This document shows positions 35,574 through 45,454 of a stretch of 64,000 bases of DNA, piece after piece. The position numbers were made by a program, and so were the translations under genes. Each line of letters begins with the position of its first letter. The first letter of the stretch is position 1. Location: NCBI RefSeq assembly GCF_963664075.1, contig NZ_OY760916.1, forward strand, positions 1,366,001 to 1,430,000, in the 5' to 3' direction. A model generated the notes under the pieces. The model searched no databases. It had not been told where the DNA came from and worked only from the letters and a program-made list of their open reading frames with translations. The stretch comes from an uncultured Desulfobulbus sp. (GTDB lineage Bacteria > Desulfobacterota > Desulfobulbia > Desulfobulbales > Desulfobulbaceae).

Positions 35574-36314
35574 GTGAATGATCGGTATGACATTGTGTAC
35601 ACAGGTAAACTATTACCAAGTTTTGAATTAGAAACAGTAATTCAAAAGTTCTCTAAATTATCAAAATGGGATCTTCAAAAGTCAAAAAAATTCATTGATA
35701 GACAATCACCGGTATATTTTAAAAGAAATTTATCAAAAGAATCGGCAATTGAATATAAGAGTGTATTAATTAATGTCGGTCTTGATGTAAAAGTTAAAAA
35801 AAACACTTCTGTTTCAGAAGCACCAGCTGAAGCAACACCTAAAATTTCCTTGCCTAAAGAAACATTATTAAGAGATGTTCAGAACAATAAAAAAAATGTG
35901 CCTCGTTATAGTTTCTTTGAGAAATTACAAGATTTATTCTATGAGGTAGAGCTAACAAGACGATTAAGAATTACTTGTTCTTTTTTAATTTCATTGGCAA
36001 TTACACTGGCTATTTTTATTTATGGGTCGAAAAATATCAAATTTGACTCGACCACAATAATAGGTTTTTCAACATTTTTAGTGCTTTTCACTATTATTTT
36101 TTACCTTTTGTCTGGTTACTTTAAAATTGAATCTCCAGCCCATAAATTTAGACTTTTTGTTATACTTTTTGCTTTCATGATATTCCGTATTTACAAAGGA
36201 ATTTACATAAATCATGACAATTTAGCTCGAGTATTAATTGTAACATTAATTGCATGGGCTGCTATGATTGTTACATATAGAATTTTCATTTATCTAAAAG
36301 AGCCTAGGTTTTAA
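35574..36314 (+). CDS. Four-TM cassette membrane protein
   Basis: This 246-residue protein has a GTG start after AGAGG. The N-terminal soluble domain (YDIVYTGKLLPSFELETVIQKFSKL...NLSKESAIEYKSVLINVGLDVKV) resembles an uncharacterised domain often fused to small membrane regions. Four TM helices lie near residues 128-147, 155-178, 188-206 and 217-240. Function is unknown. Confidence 0.6.
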   Translation: MNDRYDIVYTGKLLPSFELETVIQKFSKLSKWDLQKSKKFIDRQSPVYFKRNLSKESAIEYKSVLINVGLDVKVKKNTSVSEAPAEATPKISLPKETLLRDVQNNKKNVPRYSFFEKLQDLFYEVELTRRLRITCSFLISLAITLAIFIYGSKNIKFDSTTIIGFSTFLVLFTIIFYLLSGYFKIESPAHKFRLFVILFAFMIFRIYKGIYINHDNLARVLIVTLIAWAAMIVTYRIFIYLKEPRF

Positions 36315-36324
36315 TAATAAATAA

Positions 36325-36334
36325 TTTGGCTAAC
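36325..36334 (+). other. attC R'' box (site interrupted by an IS)
   Basis: TTTGGCTAAC is complementary to the cassette start GTTAGCCAA. The matching R' GTTATAT (38178-38184) lies beyond the inserted IS. Confidence 0.7.
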
Positions 36335-36349
36335 CCGGCACTCCACTAG

Positions 36350-36439
36350 GGCCACCTAAGGTCGCGGGTGTTGAAAATGAATCGGCATTTATGATGTTGA
36401 ATCAATACCGATATCTTATCGGCTTCGATTTAGGTGGCC
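36350..36439. repeat. 90-bp segment with 10-bp terminal inverted repeats
   Basis: GGCCACCTAA (36350-36359) and TTAGGTGGCC (36430-36439) are perfect inverted repeats inside the gene-free stretch next to the transposase. It could be an IS end or a small hairpin element. Nothing else was seen in 36315-36658. Confidence 0.5.
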
Positions 36440-36658
36440 TGTGAGTTCAGTCACTCCCGCTTTGAATCAGCTGCGAGTATAAATTTGTCATAATGCGGTA
36501 CTGGGTGGGGCAATTTCACCATGCCGAAAAAAAATTTCGGGGTACCGCTGTTGTTCTGCACCAAATTTTCTAAAAAAAAACTGTTTTTAGGGCGGAGTGA
36601 TCCACCCGGCCTGTCGAATATATTTTTCGGTAGGCACCTGCATGCGGCCTCTTGTTCG

Positions 36659-37951
36659 CTAATCAAATGTCGGACAGGGAGGATGTTCAAAACCATAGGC
36701 AATCATTCGTAAAATTGTCTCCATGGATGGGGCTATAAACGTGTGGAAATAGTTACGTATTCGCTCCCACAGCCCCCTGTATGTTCGCAGCTTTGCCTTG
36801 GCTGCTTGAAACAGCGGGCAGCAGAATTGCTGCACTTGATCAACAAAAAAAGCTAGCAACATTAGGTGCATGAACACAGCACTCAAGTGCCTTTTGCCCA
36901 GGCCATAGTTGTGCCCCAGGTTATACCCCTGATTTTTCAGGATGTTAAAGGTCTCGTTTTCAATCCTCCAGCGGGCTCGACCGCAGCGCATGATCTCCAT
37001 AACGTTGTCAGGGGTAATTTCAAAATCGGTTACCCGGCTGAATCGATTACGGACAATCACCTCTTCGCCTCTGGTTTCAACCTCCCAATGCTCGAGGAAG
37101 TTGACCTGCAACTCCTTTTCGCTGGCCTTGTTGAGCGGGACAGCGTTGATAAAGCGAAAACAATGTGTCTTGTTGGCTTTGCTACTGTCCGGAAGAATCA
37201 GCTCGGTTACCTTGCCTTGTTCGGCCGCCGCATCGACCAGTCCGAACATATAGGCATGATCGCCTGGTTTGGCGGAGAGGATGTAACGAAGATTGTGAGC
37301 CATTAAATCTTTGATGGGGTGTATCCGATGCTTATGGCACATTGCTCTCACTATACTTCATGTAGACGCCAGCACGCAAAAATAGCCACCATATATGGTG
37401 GCAAGCTTTCAAATCCCATAACTATCGGATGCACCCTCTGGAGATGGTACTCGATCGTGCCGTTACGTCGCTCTTTGGTCAGACAGTAATCGGCTCCTAT
37501 ATTTTCTGAGCTATGGATACCAGTACCGTCAATGGCCACCAAGGCAGGTCATTTTCGGCATGACCTTGCCTCGCTGTAGCTGATGGAAAATGATACGGAA
37601 AGGGCGCCGAAGCTGAGCCGGAACAATCTCATCCAGAATGTCCCGCATTTGGGTATCACTGGGGATCTTTGGAATACCAGAGACACCGTGAAGGCTTTCT
37701 GGCTGCTCAAGCCGTTGTCCATCAAACGATAGCAACGATGGGTCTTTAAGCGAAAACATGGCTAAGCCGCTCATTATAGCGTCGCCTAGCGGGATCGATG
37801 CATTGGGGGCCCGGAGGTCAGGCACCTGTTGCAGATCCTCACGGATAAGGGCGAATAAAGTATCGGCGTTGAGATGAGAACGCATCTTGATCTTGTCCAG
37901 AGTCTGAGTTGCTTTGCGGCTTCGGTGTATGAAATTTTTGAGGGTCGACAT
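36659..37951 (-). pseudogene. IS4-superfamily DDE transposase, broken
   Basis: The reading frame begins MSTLKNFIHRSRK at 37951. A frameshift near 37535 separates it from AIDGTGIHSSENIGADYC (first Asp), and a 120-bp MITE at 37317-37436 interrupts it. The C-terminal GRARWRIENETFNILKNQGYNLGHNYG box carries the catalytic Glu of the Y-R-E-K signature. With two lesions it is inactive. The IS family within the IS4 superfamily is uncertain. Confidence 0.8.
37317..37436. mobile_element. 120-bp MITE, copy 1
   Basis: The ends are GGGTGTATCCG and CGGATGCACCC. The internal sequence is shared with three other copies. No matching 9-bp duplication is seen here, so flanking rearrangement is likely. Confidence 0.75.
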
Positions 37952-38198
37952 ATGCTTTTCCTTGTAAAAGTTTGATATCACAAGGAAAAAGCGTTTCGGC
38001 ACCTCGTCAGATGTCAAGAGATTTTACCGATTATTCCGATTTTTTTATAATGTAAAATTAGCTAGTTACTTAAACTCGTTTGCTTGAATAGCTCCAAACG
38101 TTTGCGAAAGGTTGATCATTAGCCAACGTATTTACTGAGCTTCCGGGTAAAGCGCGAACTGCTGCTGTGAGTTTATCGTTATATCCAAAAGGAGAAAT

Positions 38199-38486
38199 AT
38201 GTTCATAGTATCTTTAACGTACAAAATTGATCTTGAAGAAGTTGATAAGCATCTTGATGCCCATGTGGACTATTTGAAGCAGGAATATGCCGAGGGAAAT
38301 TTTATTGCATCTGGAAGAAAAATTCCAAGAACAGGTGGAATAATTTTGTCATGTGTAAAAAATAAAGATGAATTGGAGTTGATTCTTGCAAAAGATCCTT
38401 TCTATAAAGCAGAAATCGCAGAATACGACATTATTGAGTTCGATCCAAGTATGGTGGCAGAAGGCTTTGAAATATTGCAAAAATAG
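38199..38486 (+). CDS. YciI-like protein (cassette)
   Basis: This 95-residue protein has the YciI-type ferredoxin-like pattern: MFIVSLTYKIDLEEVDKHLDAHVDYLKQEYAEGNFIASGRKIPRTGGIIL, then DPFYKAEIAEYDIIEFDP. The conserved His of HxxHxxYL is present as DAHVDYL. The role of the family is not settled. AAAGGAG precedes the ATG. Its core GTTATATCC and R'' GATATAAC match. Confidence 0.8.
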   Translation: MFIVSLTYKIDLEEVDKHLDAHVDYLKQEYAEGNFIASGRKIPRTGGIILSCVKNKDELELILAKDPFYKAEIAEYDIIEFDPSMVAEGFEILQK

Positions 38487-38489
38487 TAA

Positions 38490-38497
38490 GATATAAC
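38490..38497 (+). other. attC R'' box (site split by IS91-like copy F)
   Basis: GATATAAC complements the cassette start GTTATATC. The rest of the site is at 40686-40745. Confidence 0.75.
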
Positions 38498-38744
38498 GAA
38501 CAAGGATAGATTGTGTGAGTGAGGCACGAACGAACCACAATCTTATCCGGGGCTGGACAAGCCCGGCCTCGCAAAGGAAATAAATATTGTTCTGGAATGT
38601 GCTGGAAGCGCTACCAGGATGGTAGCGCTTCCAGCAGGACGTAAGAATACATTCGCCTGATCAGGCGTTAAAAAATGGTGCGCTGTTTCATAAAAGAGAT
38701 CCTCCTACATCACCTTGACGGAGAAGCGGTGCCTCGATTAAAGA

Positions 38745-39636
38745 TTACCTGGGATGACGGTAGTCATTTCTAAAAGGCACAATACGCATCGCTTGATCGC
38801 AGTGCGGACAAGCAAACACAGGTCGGGGACGGGGCGGCTGCGGTCTGATAACGACGTGCAGGACCAACTGGACCAGCATACGGATTTTTTTCGCATTCCC
38901 GTGCAGAAATCCATATTCGCGCAGCCGCCTGAACCCGTTTGGCAGGACATGTTGAATAAGCAGACGCAGAAACTCTTCTCCCTTAAGCGTCCTCTTCTGC
39001 ATTGCCCTTGTAGCACTGTCCCGGTACCTGAAGGTCACTTCGCCATTGGCGTTGGCAACAATGTTTTTTTCTCCGATTACGCCTCGATATAAATACCTTG
39101 CGAGGTATTTCAAAGCAGGTGCGCCGGTGCCCATGTGGTCACAATGGACCACCCATTTTTTCGGGGCATTGTTTGCTTTCTGGTGACGATAAGCCAACGA
39201 ACGCAGCTGATAGGGCAAGGTAAAGGTCACCATGAAATAGGGCACAGGCAGGAGCTTTTCCCGTTGTTTGTCGATCCAGAGACTGGTCAGGTGATTTTGT
39301 CAGCGCGGGCAATGGCGGTTACCACAGGAGAGAGGGCGCCATTGACCTTGCTGACAGTCAGGGGGGAGCATCCGACAGTTATGGAATTTAAAGGCTTGCC
39401 ACTATACAGAGGGGCTGCATAACCCGCACTGCCGTCTGCGGGGAGTGTATAGCAAGCGGGTTGCCATAAACATCGGATGCCCCCCAGTCAGGGCACTGCA
39501 CGTAGAGTTCTCCGGAAGCAGGCGTTCGGCAACGGAGAATCGCATCAAGGGCCTTGCGCTGGTCCGGCAGGATAGTTTTGCCGAACCGCGCCATGAAGAC
39601 ATCGTAATATTGGTGAACAAGAGTGGCCAGGTCCAT
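38745..39636 (-). pseudogene. IS91-family transposase, copy F, broken
   Basis: It has the same 96-codon deletion as copy E (LAYRHQKANNAPKKW), a TGA in place of the second Cys of CPRC (near 39300) and a 121-bp MITE in the zinc-finger region. The N-terminus begins MDLATLVHQ at 39636. Confidence 0.85.
39364..39484. mobile_element. 121-bp MITE, copy 2
   Basis: The ends are GGGAGCATCCG and CGGATGCCCCC. A perfect 9-bp target duplication CAGTCAGGG flanks it at 39355-39363 and 39485-39493. It has no coding capacity. Confidence 0.88.
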
Positions 39637-39655
39637 AGTTATCTCCCTATGAGTG

Positions 39656-39775
39656 GGGTGCATCCGATACTTATGGCAAATTGCTCTCGTTACACTTCAT
39701 GTAGCGCTCAGTAAGGAAAAGTAGCCCCGATATATGGCGGCAAGCCTTTAAATTCCATAACTATCGGATGCACCC
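39656..39775. mobile_element. 120-bp MITE, copy 3
   Basis: The ends are GGGTGCATCCG and CGGATGCACCC. Right flank AGATGAGTG and left flank CTATGAGTG agree in seven of nine bases. Comparison with intact IS91-like copies shows a deletion ending inside the left duplication. Confidence 0.85.
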
Positions 39776-40597
39776 AGATGAGTGTAACGGGCTGTGGTTG
39801 TGGGACTGGCATGACCAAGCAGAGCCTGGATATGCCGCAGGCTTAAGCCGGATTCGAGTAGGTGGGTTGCGAAACTGTGACGGAGGCTGTGGATCGAGAC
39901 TTTTTTTAATTCCACAGGATGTAACAACGGCTTTCATTGCCTGCTGGGCTCCACCATTATTCATGTGGCTTGTCGCCTGCCGGATCGTTTCCATTGATCC
40001 ACGGTAATTGGGAAACAACAACTTCGGGTGCTGGTGTTCACGCCAGAGCAGGCGTAACGCTTCCAAGGTGCGGTTCGGAAGCGGGACAAGACGATCTTTA
40101 TGTCCCTTGCCGCGACGGATATGGATCTTCATATGGCCGGTATCGATATCACCGACCTGAAGAGACAAAGCTTCGTCCAGGCGAAGCCCCATGGAATAGG
40201 TGGTGAAGAGAAAGACGCGATAGCGGAGCTCCCGGCAGCCATGAATGATCCTGCCGATTTCTTCGCGGGTCAGGATATCCGGAATGGTTTTGACGACAGG
40301 TGCTTTGACGATATTGAGCCATTGCCAGTCCGTCTCCAGAACGTGTTTCCAAAAAAACATGAGACCGAGCCTGTCCAGCTTGACTGTACTCCAAGAGTAC
40401 CCCTTGACCAATTTGGCAAAATACTCTTCCAGCTCTTGTACGCTGAGTTTGTCGGGGCAACAATCGAAATACGAGACCAGTCGACGCATAGCCCTGCCGC
40501 AAGCGTCTATTGTTTTGGCGCTTTTCCCTTGTAGCGCAAGCTTTTGCAGGTGGCGCTCATAGAGGGACTCGAATCGTTTAATTTCGGCTTTGTTCAT
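39776..40597 (-). pseudogene. Tyrosine recombinase, copy F, broken
   Basis: The A-tract here is seven A's plus G, which neither frame 0 nor a -1 shift can restore. The 3' end, including part of the active site, is cut off at the MITE. Confidence 0.8.
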
Positions 40598-40685
40598 AGT
40601 ATACTCCTTGCTGTAAGTGTTTGAAAATTAAACTCTTACACGAGTATACACTGGTTTTTTATTCTGCCGCGCAGCGGCTTCGTCC

Positions 40686-40746
40686 AACAAATCGTTTCTA
40701 CGGAAGCCGCAAAAGACGCGGCTCCCGCAGAACTCCACGTTATACC
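40686..40746 (+). other. attC (3' part)
   Basis: R' GTTATACC is at 40739-40746. The body pairs CGGAAGCCGC with GCGGCTCCCG. R'' is at 38490-38497. Confidence 0.75.
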
Positions 40747-40769
40747 TTCAAGACCTTCAGGGGGAACAA

Positions 40770-41357
40770 ATGGATTTAGATAACATGCTAAAAGAATTGG
40801 AACAAAAGGGGATATGCAATGATGAAGCCCAATCAGATAAAGCCCTGAAGTATCTCAACATCACGAAAGATACCGGTGAGTTCCTTCGGGTTCTAGTTCT
40901 TGCGACTCGTTCAAGCAAAATTTTAGAAGTTGGAACATCAAACGGCTATTCAACTATTTGGTTTGCTTCGTCTATCCCCTCAGATGGAACTGTAACTACA
41001 ATTGAGTATTCGGAACGAAAAGCAGAAGAAGCTTTATCAAACTTTCAAAGAGCAGGTTTAGCCAACAAAATAGAGCTGTTACAGGGCGATGCTCAGGCAA
41101 TGCTTAAAGACCTCAGTGATCAGTATGACTTGATTTTTCTTGATGCAGACCGTTCAATGTACATGGATATGATAGAAGACATATCACGCCTGTTAAAAAC
41201 TGGAGGGCTAATTGTTTGTGATAATGCAATTTCCCACGAATCCGAACTTGCTGAGTTTACAGCATACCTCAAGTCTCAACAGAATTATTCAACTTCACTG
41301 GTGCCAGTTGGTAAAGGTGAATTTTTAGCACATAAGTCATACAGCGAACAGGTATAA
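40770..41357 (+). CDS. SAM-dependent O-methyltransferase (cassette)
   Basis: This 195-residue class I methyltransferase has the SAM-binding motif I as ILEVGTSNGYSTIWFA, motif II acidic end TTIEYSE, DAQAML, and IFLDADRSMYMD, which is the metal-binding/post-motif of the O-methyltransferase (COMT-like) family. Then LLKTGGLIVCDNAI follows. The substrate is unknown; relatives methylate catechols or other small molecules. AGGGGGAA precedes the ATG. Confidence 0.85.
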   Translation: MDLDNMLKELEQKGICNDEAQSDKALKYLNITKDTGEFLRVLVLATRSSKILEVGTSNGYSTIWFASSIPSDGTVTTIEYSERKAEEALSNFQRAGLANKIELLQGDAQAMLKDLSDQYDLIFLDADRSMYMDMIEDISRLLKTGGLIVCDNAISHESELAEFTAYLKSQQNYSTSLVPVGKGEFLAHKSYSEQV

Positions 41358-41379
41358 CCCGGCAGTCCAGCGGACATTT
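41351..41379 (+). other. attC 5' part, interrupted by ISAs1-family element
   Basis: R'' GGTATAAC (41351-41358) complements the cassette start GTTATACC. CCCGGCAGTCCAGCGG follows, and then the IS terminal repeat begins at 41380. Confidence 0.7.
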
Positions 41380-42675
41380 CAGGGCAAGCGCATCAAAATG
41401 ACCTGACCATGCCCATTTAGAATCGAATTATTCACGGCTGTCGAAAAAATACCAATAAAATCGATTTATTATTCAATTCTACCCGCATAGCTTCTATATA
41501 TAACCCTTCAAAAAAACGCACCTGGGAGAAGGGTTATGAAAAAACAGCGGCCAGATATTGTTTCCCATTTCGAAAATTTAATAGATCCAAGAGTCGAAGG
41601 GAAAAGCAGGCATTTGCTTACCGATATTATCGTCATCGCTATTTGTGGGGTGGTATCCGGGGCTTCTGGCTGGGAACAAATTGAAATTTTCGGGCAAGCC
41701 TAGCAGGAATGGCTCGAAAAATTTCTTGAACTCCCTAATGGAATTCCAGGGCACGATACATTTCGACGAGTCATATCTCGCCTTAATAGCAAGATTTTTC
41801 AAGAATGCTTTTTGAGCTGGGTGCATTCTGTGGTCGAGGTCGTTGATGGCGAAGTTTTCCCTATCGACGGCAAGACCTTGAGGCGATCACATGACTCGAG
41901 CTCAGGGAAGTCGGCTATTCATATGGTCAGCGCTTGGGCAGCGAGCAATCGGTTTGTTTTGGGGCAAGTCAAAACCAATGAAAAATCAAACGAAATCACT
42001 GCTATTCCAGAATTTTTAAAATTGCTGGAGATCAAAGGCTGTATTGTGACCATTGACGCCATGGGGTGTCAAAAGAAGATAGCCGAACAGATCGTCCAAC
42101 ATGGTGGTGATTACGTCTTGGGCTTAAAAGGCAATCAAGGCTCATTGCTAAAAGCCGTTGAAACAGTTTTCAGGCAGGCAGACGTAGAGACCTTCAACAG
42201 CGATACATTTGATTTCTTCCAAAGCGAATGTAAGGGACATGGTCGCCACGAGATCCGCTCCCATTACACAACTGATGCTGCCGGGTTACCCATGATCGCA
42301 CAGTGGAAGGGGCTTCGGACAATAGGTGTTGTTGTCTCTGAGCGGCACGAAAAAGACAAAAAAACTACTGAATGCCGCTACTATATTTCGAGCCAAGAAA
42401 ACAACGCCGAACTCTTTGCCAAAGCTGTGCGAGCTCATTGGGGTATAGAAAACTCTCATCACTATGTACTTGATGTTGCGTTTCGTGAAGATGAGTGCCG
42501 CATCCGAAAAGACGATGCTCCCGAGAATTTTGCCGTACTGAGGCATATAGCTCGTAATTTGCTACAACGAGAGAAAACCAAAATGAGTATCAAGCAAAAA
42601 CAATTCAGAGCAGCTTGCGACAATCGGTTTCTTGGCAGAGTACTTGCTTGCTAAGAATTTCATGCGCTTGCCCTG
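41380..42675 (+). mobile_element. ISAs1-family insertion sequence (1296 bp)
   Basis: The terminal inverted repeats are CAGGGCAAGCGCATCAAAAT at the left and CAGGGCAAGCGCATGAAATT, read inward, at the right. Flanks show no matching duplication, so one side has been rearranged; the right side abuts a truncated IS4 transposase. Confidence 0.88.
41536..42654 (+). pseudogene. ISAs1-family transposase with internal amber codon
   Basis: The frame starts MKKQRPDIVSHFENLIDPR, with a single TAG at 41701-41703 where relatives have a Lys or Gln codon (FGQA-TAG-QEWLEKFLELPNGIP). The rest is intact, with VDGEVFPIDGKTLRRS carrying the first catalytic Asp, KGCIVTIDAMGCQ the second, and the final RAHWGIENSHHYVLDVAFREDE the Glu. 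One substitution would restore it. Confidence 0.88.
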
Positions 42676-44079
42676 GGTTTCACCTTCCTTTGTCTGCTGG
42701 CTTTTAACAGTGATGCATGGGCATTTGAGAGTCTCAATGATCTCACCAGCAAACTGGAATTAGATCACGACATATGTATCAAAAAGCAATCGCTGGACGA
42801 GCGCTTTAACCAGCGTGCGGTTTCTTTTCTCACGGCAGCCCTCGCTGAACTCTTCAGCAAACAGCTGGCCGGGGGAAGGGCGACGTTAATAAGCTGTGAC
42901 CAATTTGAAAGAATTTTGATTAAAGATTCTGTTTGTTTTCAAATAGATCAATCTTTATCCACGTATTACCCCGGTAGTGGCGGCAGTGGATCCGCAGCCA
43001 GTATCAGGATCCAATTTGAATATGATTTAGTCTCTGGCAGTATCGTTGATCTTAGTCTGAATGCGTTTAATGACCAGGATGCAACCAATTCAACGCTGAC
43101 CATTGATGTTGTCAAAGAAGGCGACCTTGTTATTCGTGACCTCGCGTATATGCATCTATCAGCATTGCGAGGTATCCTGCAGAACCTTGGTGATTTTTTA
43201 TGCCGTCTGCAAGCCAACAAAAACGTGTATCAGCTTCGAGGCAAGAAAAAGGTTAAGCTGAATTTTTCCCGTATCGTTCGAGCCATGATCGATGCCGGAA
43301 TTGAAAGATTCGAAGACTGGGTATTTCTTGACCAAAATCTGACACTACAGGTTCGTCTCTTCGTTTATCTGCTTCCTGAAAGCGTTTATCAGGAACGAAT
43401 GCGTAAGGCTCATTTGAATGCCCAAAAGAAAGGGCGGCAATTAGGTAAAGAATTCAAAGCACTAGCGAGGCTCAACCTGTTCATCACCTCTGTATCTGAA
43501 AAGTTGCTCGATATTCAGAATGCGTGGAAGGCGTACACCTTGCGCTGGCAGATTGAGCTCGTCTTCAAAACCTGGAAATGGGTGCATCCGTTAGTTATGG
43601 GATTTAAAAGCTTGTCGCTATATATGGCACCTGATTATCCCTGCTCACAGCTATATAAAGTATAGCTAGAGCAATTTGCCATAAGTATCGGATGCACCCC
43701 CTGGAAATCGCTCTGGAAGATCGATAAGGTCAAGAAGGTGAAAAAGCAGCGCCTTGAGTGCTATATTTACTCGAAATTATTCATTATCGTGCTCAGCCTG
43801 AACATGTTATGGATAACGCATAATCTCATGCGTGGGCTCTATGGTAAAAATCTCAGTTTCTACAAAGCGATAAAAACCTGGATGAGATCGCTTGACCGTT
43901 TCAAAGAGGCAATTTTTAACGGGATAGAAGCTGTAACGGATTTTCTGGTTAAGTTCTTCAAGTTAAGTTGCCAGAATCATGTGCTGGAGAAAAAGAAAAA
44001 TGGAAACTATTCTCCAGAAATCATTCAAGATATTTTGGTTCTGAGAATCGAGGGTGAGCCAATGCCATGTGTGGATTAA
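42661..44079 (+). pseudogene. IS4-family transposase, 5'-truncated and split by a MITE
   Basis: One open frame runs through the end of the ISAs1-family element into SLNDLTSKLELDHDI, then STYYPGSGGSGSAASIRIQFEYDL (first catalytic region), IVDLSLNAFNDQD, and YTLRWQIELVFKTWK (the Y-R-E-K box). A 120-bp MITE at 43580-43699 interrupts this last box. The remainder (ALWKIDKVKKVKKQRLECYIY...) follows the MITE. The 5' end is missing at the ISAs1 junction. Confidence 0.85.
43580..43699. mobile_element. 120-bp MITE, copy 4
   Basis: The ends are GGGTGCATCCG and CGGATGCACCC. A perfect 9-bp duplication CCTGGAAAT flanks it at 43571-43579 and 43700-43708. Confidence 0.9.
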
Positions 44080-44207
44080 CCAGGGGCTCACGGCTTAGCC
44101 TGACGGCTATGCGGTCAACCCCTTCTTAGTTTCCGCAACTCTGACAAAGACCCAGAAAAATTTAATAAATGAACTGAGAGTAGACGTTTATAGAAAAAGG
44201 GGCCAAC

Positions 44208-45272
44208 TTGTCATCACTCGATTTTGAAAAAGAAAAATATGCCTTTGATAACTATTATGATAGCAACAAGGAGCTTTTATCTAAATCCATAAGGTCTTAC
44301 ATCAACATCATCCGGTCGTTGTTAAAAAAATCCAATGTTGATGTTGTCAAGAAAATAGAAGGACGGGTTAAAGATAAAGAAGAGTGCCTCCGAAAATTCA
44401 GGAGAAAGTATCGTAATGATCTTGAAGAGCGCGAACAAGCATACGAGATAAAGGATTATATCACTGACTTGCTCGGTATCAGGGTCATCTGCCTTTATGA
44501 AGACCAGGTCGAACGAGTATCCGAGGAGCTGAGACAGCATTTTGAAATTATTGACGTCACAGACAAAATTTCAGCGATGGAAAGTACGGAGGATGCATTT
44601 GGCTATAAAGGCCTACACATAGACCTAACCATTAGTGACCGGATGAGAAAACTGTCGGAAAAACCTTATGCTGATTTTCCTGTTGAAGTGCAGATCAGAA
44701 CCTTGATTCAGGATGCCTGGAGCGTGCTTGATCACCAAATCAAATATAAAAAATCAATCCCCAACTATCTGAAAAGGAGGATCAATGTACTGTCCGCTCT
44801 GTTTGAGTTGGCCGATCGCGAGTTCAAAGAAATTCGCAATGCAACACAAGCGCTCATTCAACAAGAAACGGAGGAATCATCCATTGAACCGGCGGAGGAA
44901 ATCGTAATTTCTCCTGACCGCTTTGCGATCGGAGTCGGAGAAAAAACGCTTAACGCTTTTAGTTTCCTGCGCGTTGCTGGTCATTACTTCAGAGGATTCG
45001 AGTTTGAAGACCTCAAAGTCGACGATTTTGTTCATGATATCCTGAAGCTGGACAGTCGGTTTCTTAAGTCGCATCTTCACAAATGCCTGGCAGAACATTT
45101 GAAAACCGTCCAAAAATACCGTGATTATCTCATGGCGAAAAATCCGAACAGAACGTTCAGTCCCTATACGTCCATTCGGCATTGTCTTTACCTGTACGAC
45201 CCGGAAATTTTCGATAAAATTTTACACCAACGGTCCAAAGCACATTTGGAAAGCTGGATCAAGTCGGGATGA
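44208..45272 (+). CDS. RelA/SpoT-domain nucleotide synthetase (cassette)
   Basis: This 354-residue protein has residues 1-230 matching the (p)ppGpp synthetase fold: RVKDKEECLRKFRRKYR, ITDLLGIRVICLYEDQV, FGYKGLHIDLTI, and PVEVQIRTLIQDAWSVLDHQIKYK with the catalytic Glu before QIRT. No HD hydrolase domain is present. A C-terminal region of about 120 residues is not recognised. Solo synthetases with an added C-terminal domain include alarmone enzymes and toxic, phage-responsive types such as CapRel, so a defence role is possible. A TTG start after AAAAAGGGG is assumed. The core ACGTTTATAG lies 22 nt upstream. Confidence 0.8.
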   Translation: MSSLDFEKEKYAFDNYYDSNKELLSKSIRSYINIIRSLLKKSNVDVVKKIEGRVKDKEECLRKFRRKYRNDLEEREQAYEIKDYITDLLGIRVICLYEDQVERVSEELRQHFEIIDVTDKISAMESTEDAFGYKGLHIDLTISDRMRKLSEKPYADFPVEVQIRTLIQDAWSVLDHQIKYKKSIPNYLKRRINVLSALFELADREFKEIRNATQALIQQETEESSIEPAEEIVISPDRFAIGVGEKTLNAFSFLRVAGHYFRGFEFEDLKVDDFVHDILKLDSRFLKSHLHKCLAEHLKTVQKYRDYLMAKNPNRTFSPYTSIRHCLYLYDPEIFDKILHQRSKAHLESWIKSG

Positions 45273-45302
45273 AGATCAAGTGGCAATGTATTGAAATAAA
45301 AA

Positions 45303-45454
45303 AATAAACAATGACCAGTAAAAAACAGCATTAACTTGGGTAGTGAAAAGCTGTTCCACTTCGATCCACAGAAATGAGGTCAAATCAGTTCTTGACTCTT
45401 GCAAGATTTTTAATAACAAAATAATGCACCAGGTGAACCGGTGATCATGATGTT
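45303..45454 (+). other. Probable long attC site
   Basis: AATAAAC (45303-45309) complements the first bases of the cassette start GTTTAT. The crossover G is at 45452. At about 150 bp it is longer than the others, and its internal stem is not clear. Confidence 0.5.

Larger units (their letters stand above)
38498..40685 (-). mobile_element. IS91-like element, copy F, degraded
   Basis: It has the same ends and TAAC target as the others. It carries the copy-E transposase deletion, two MITE insertions (39364-39484 and 39656-39775) and a deletion of about 90 bp beside the second MITE. Confidence 0.85.

Noticed and set aside
36350..36439. Counting the 90-bp inverted-repeat segment as another MITE
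   Set aside because: Only one copy is visible and no target duplication was found; it may be the end of the adjacent IS.
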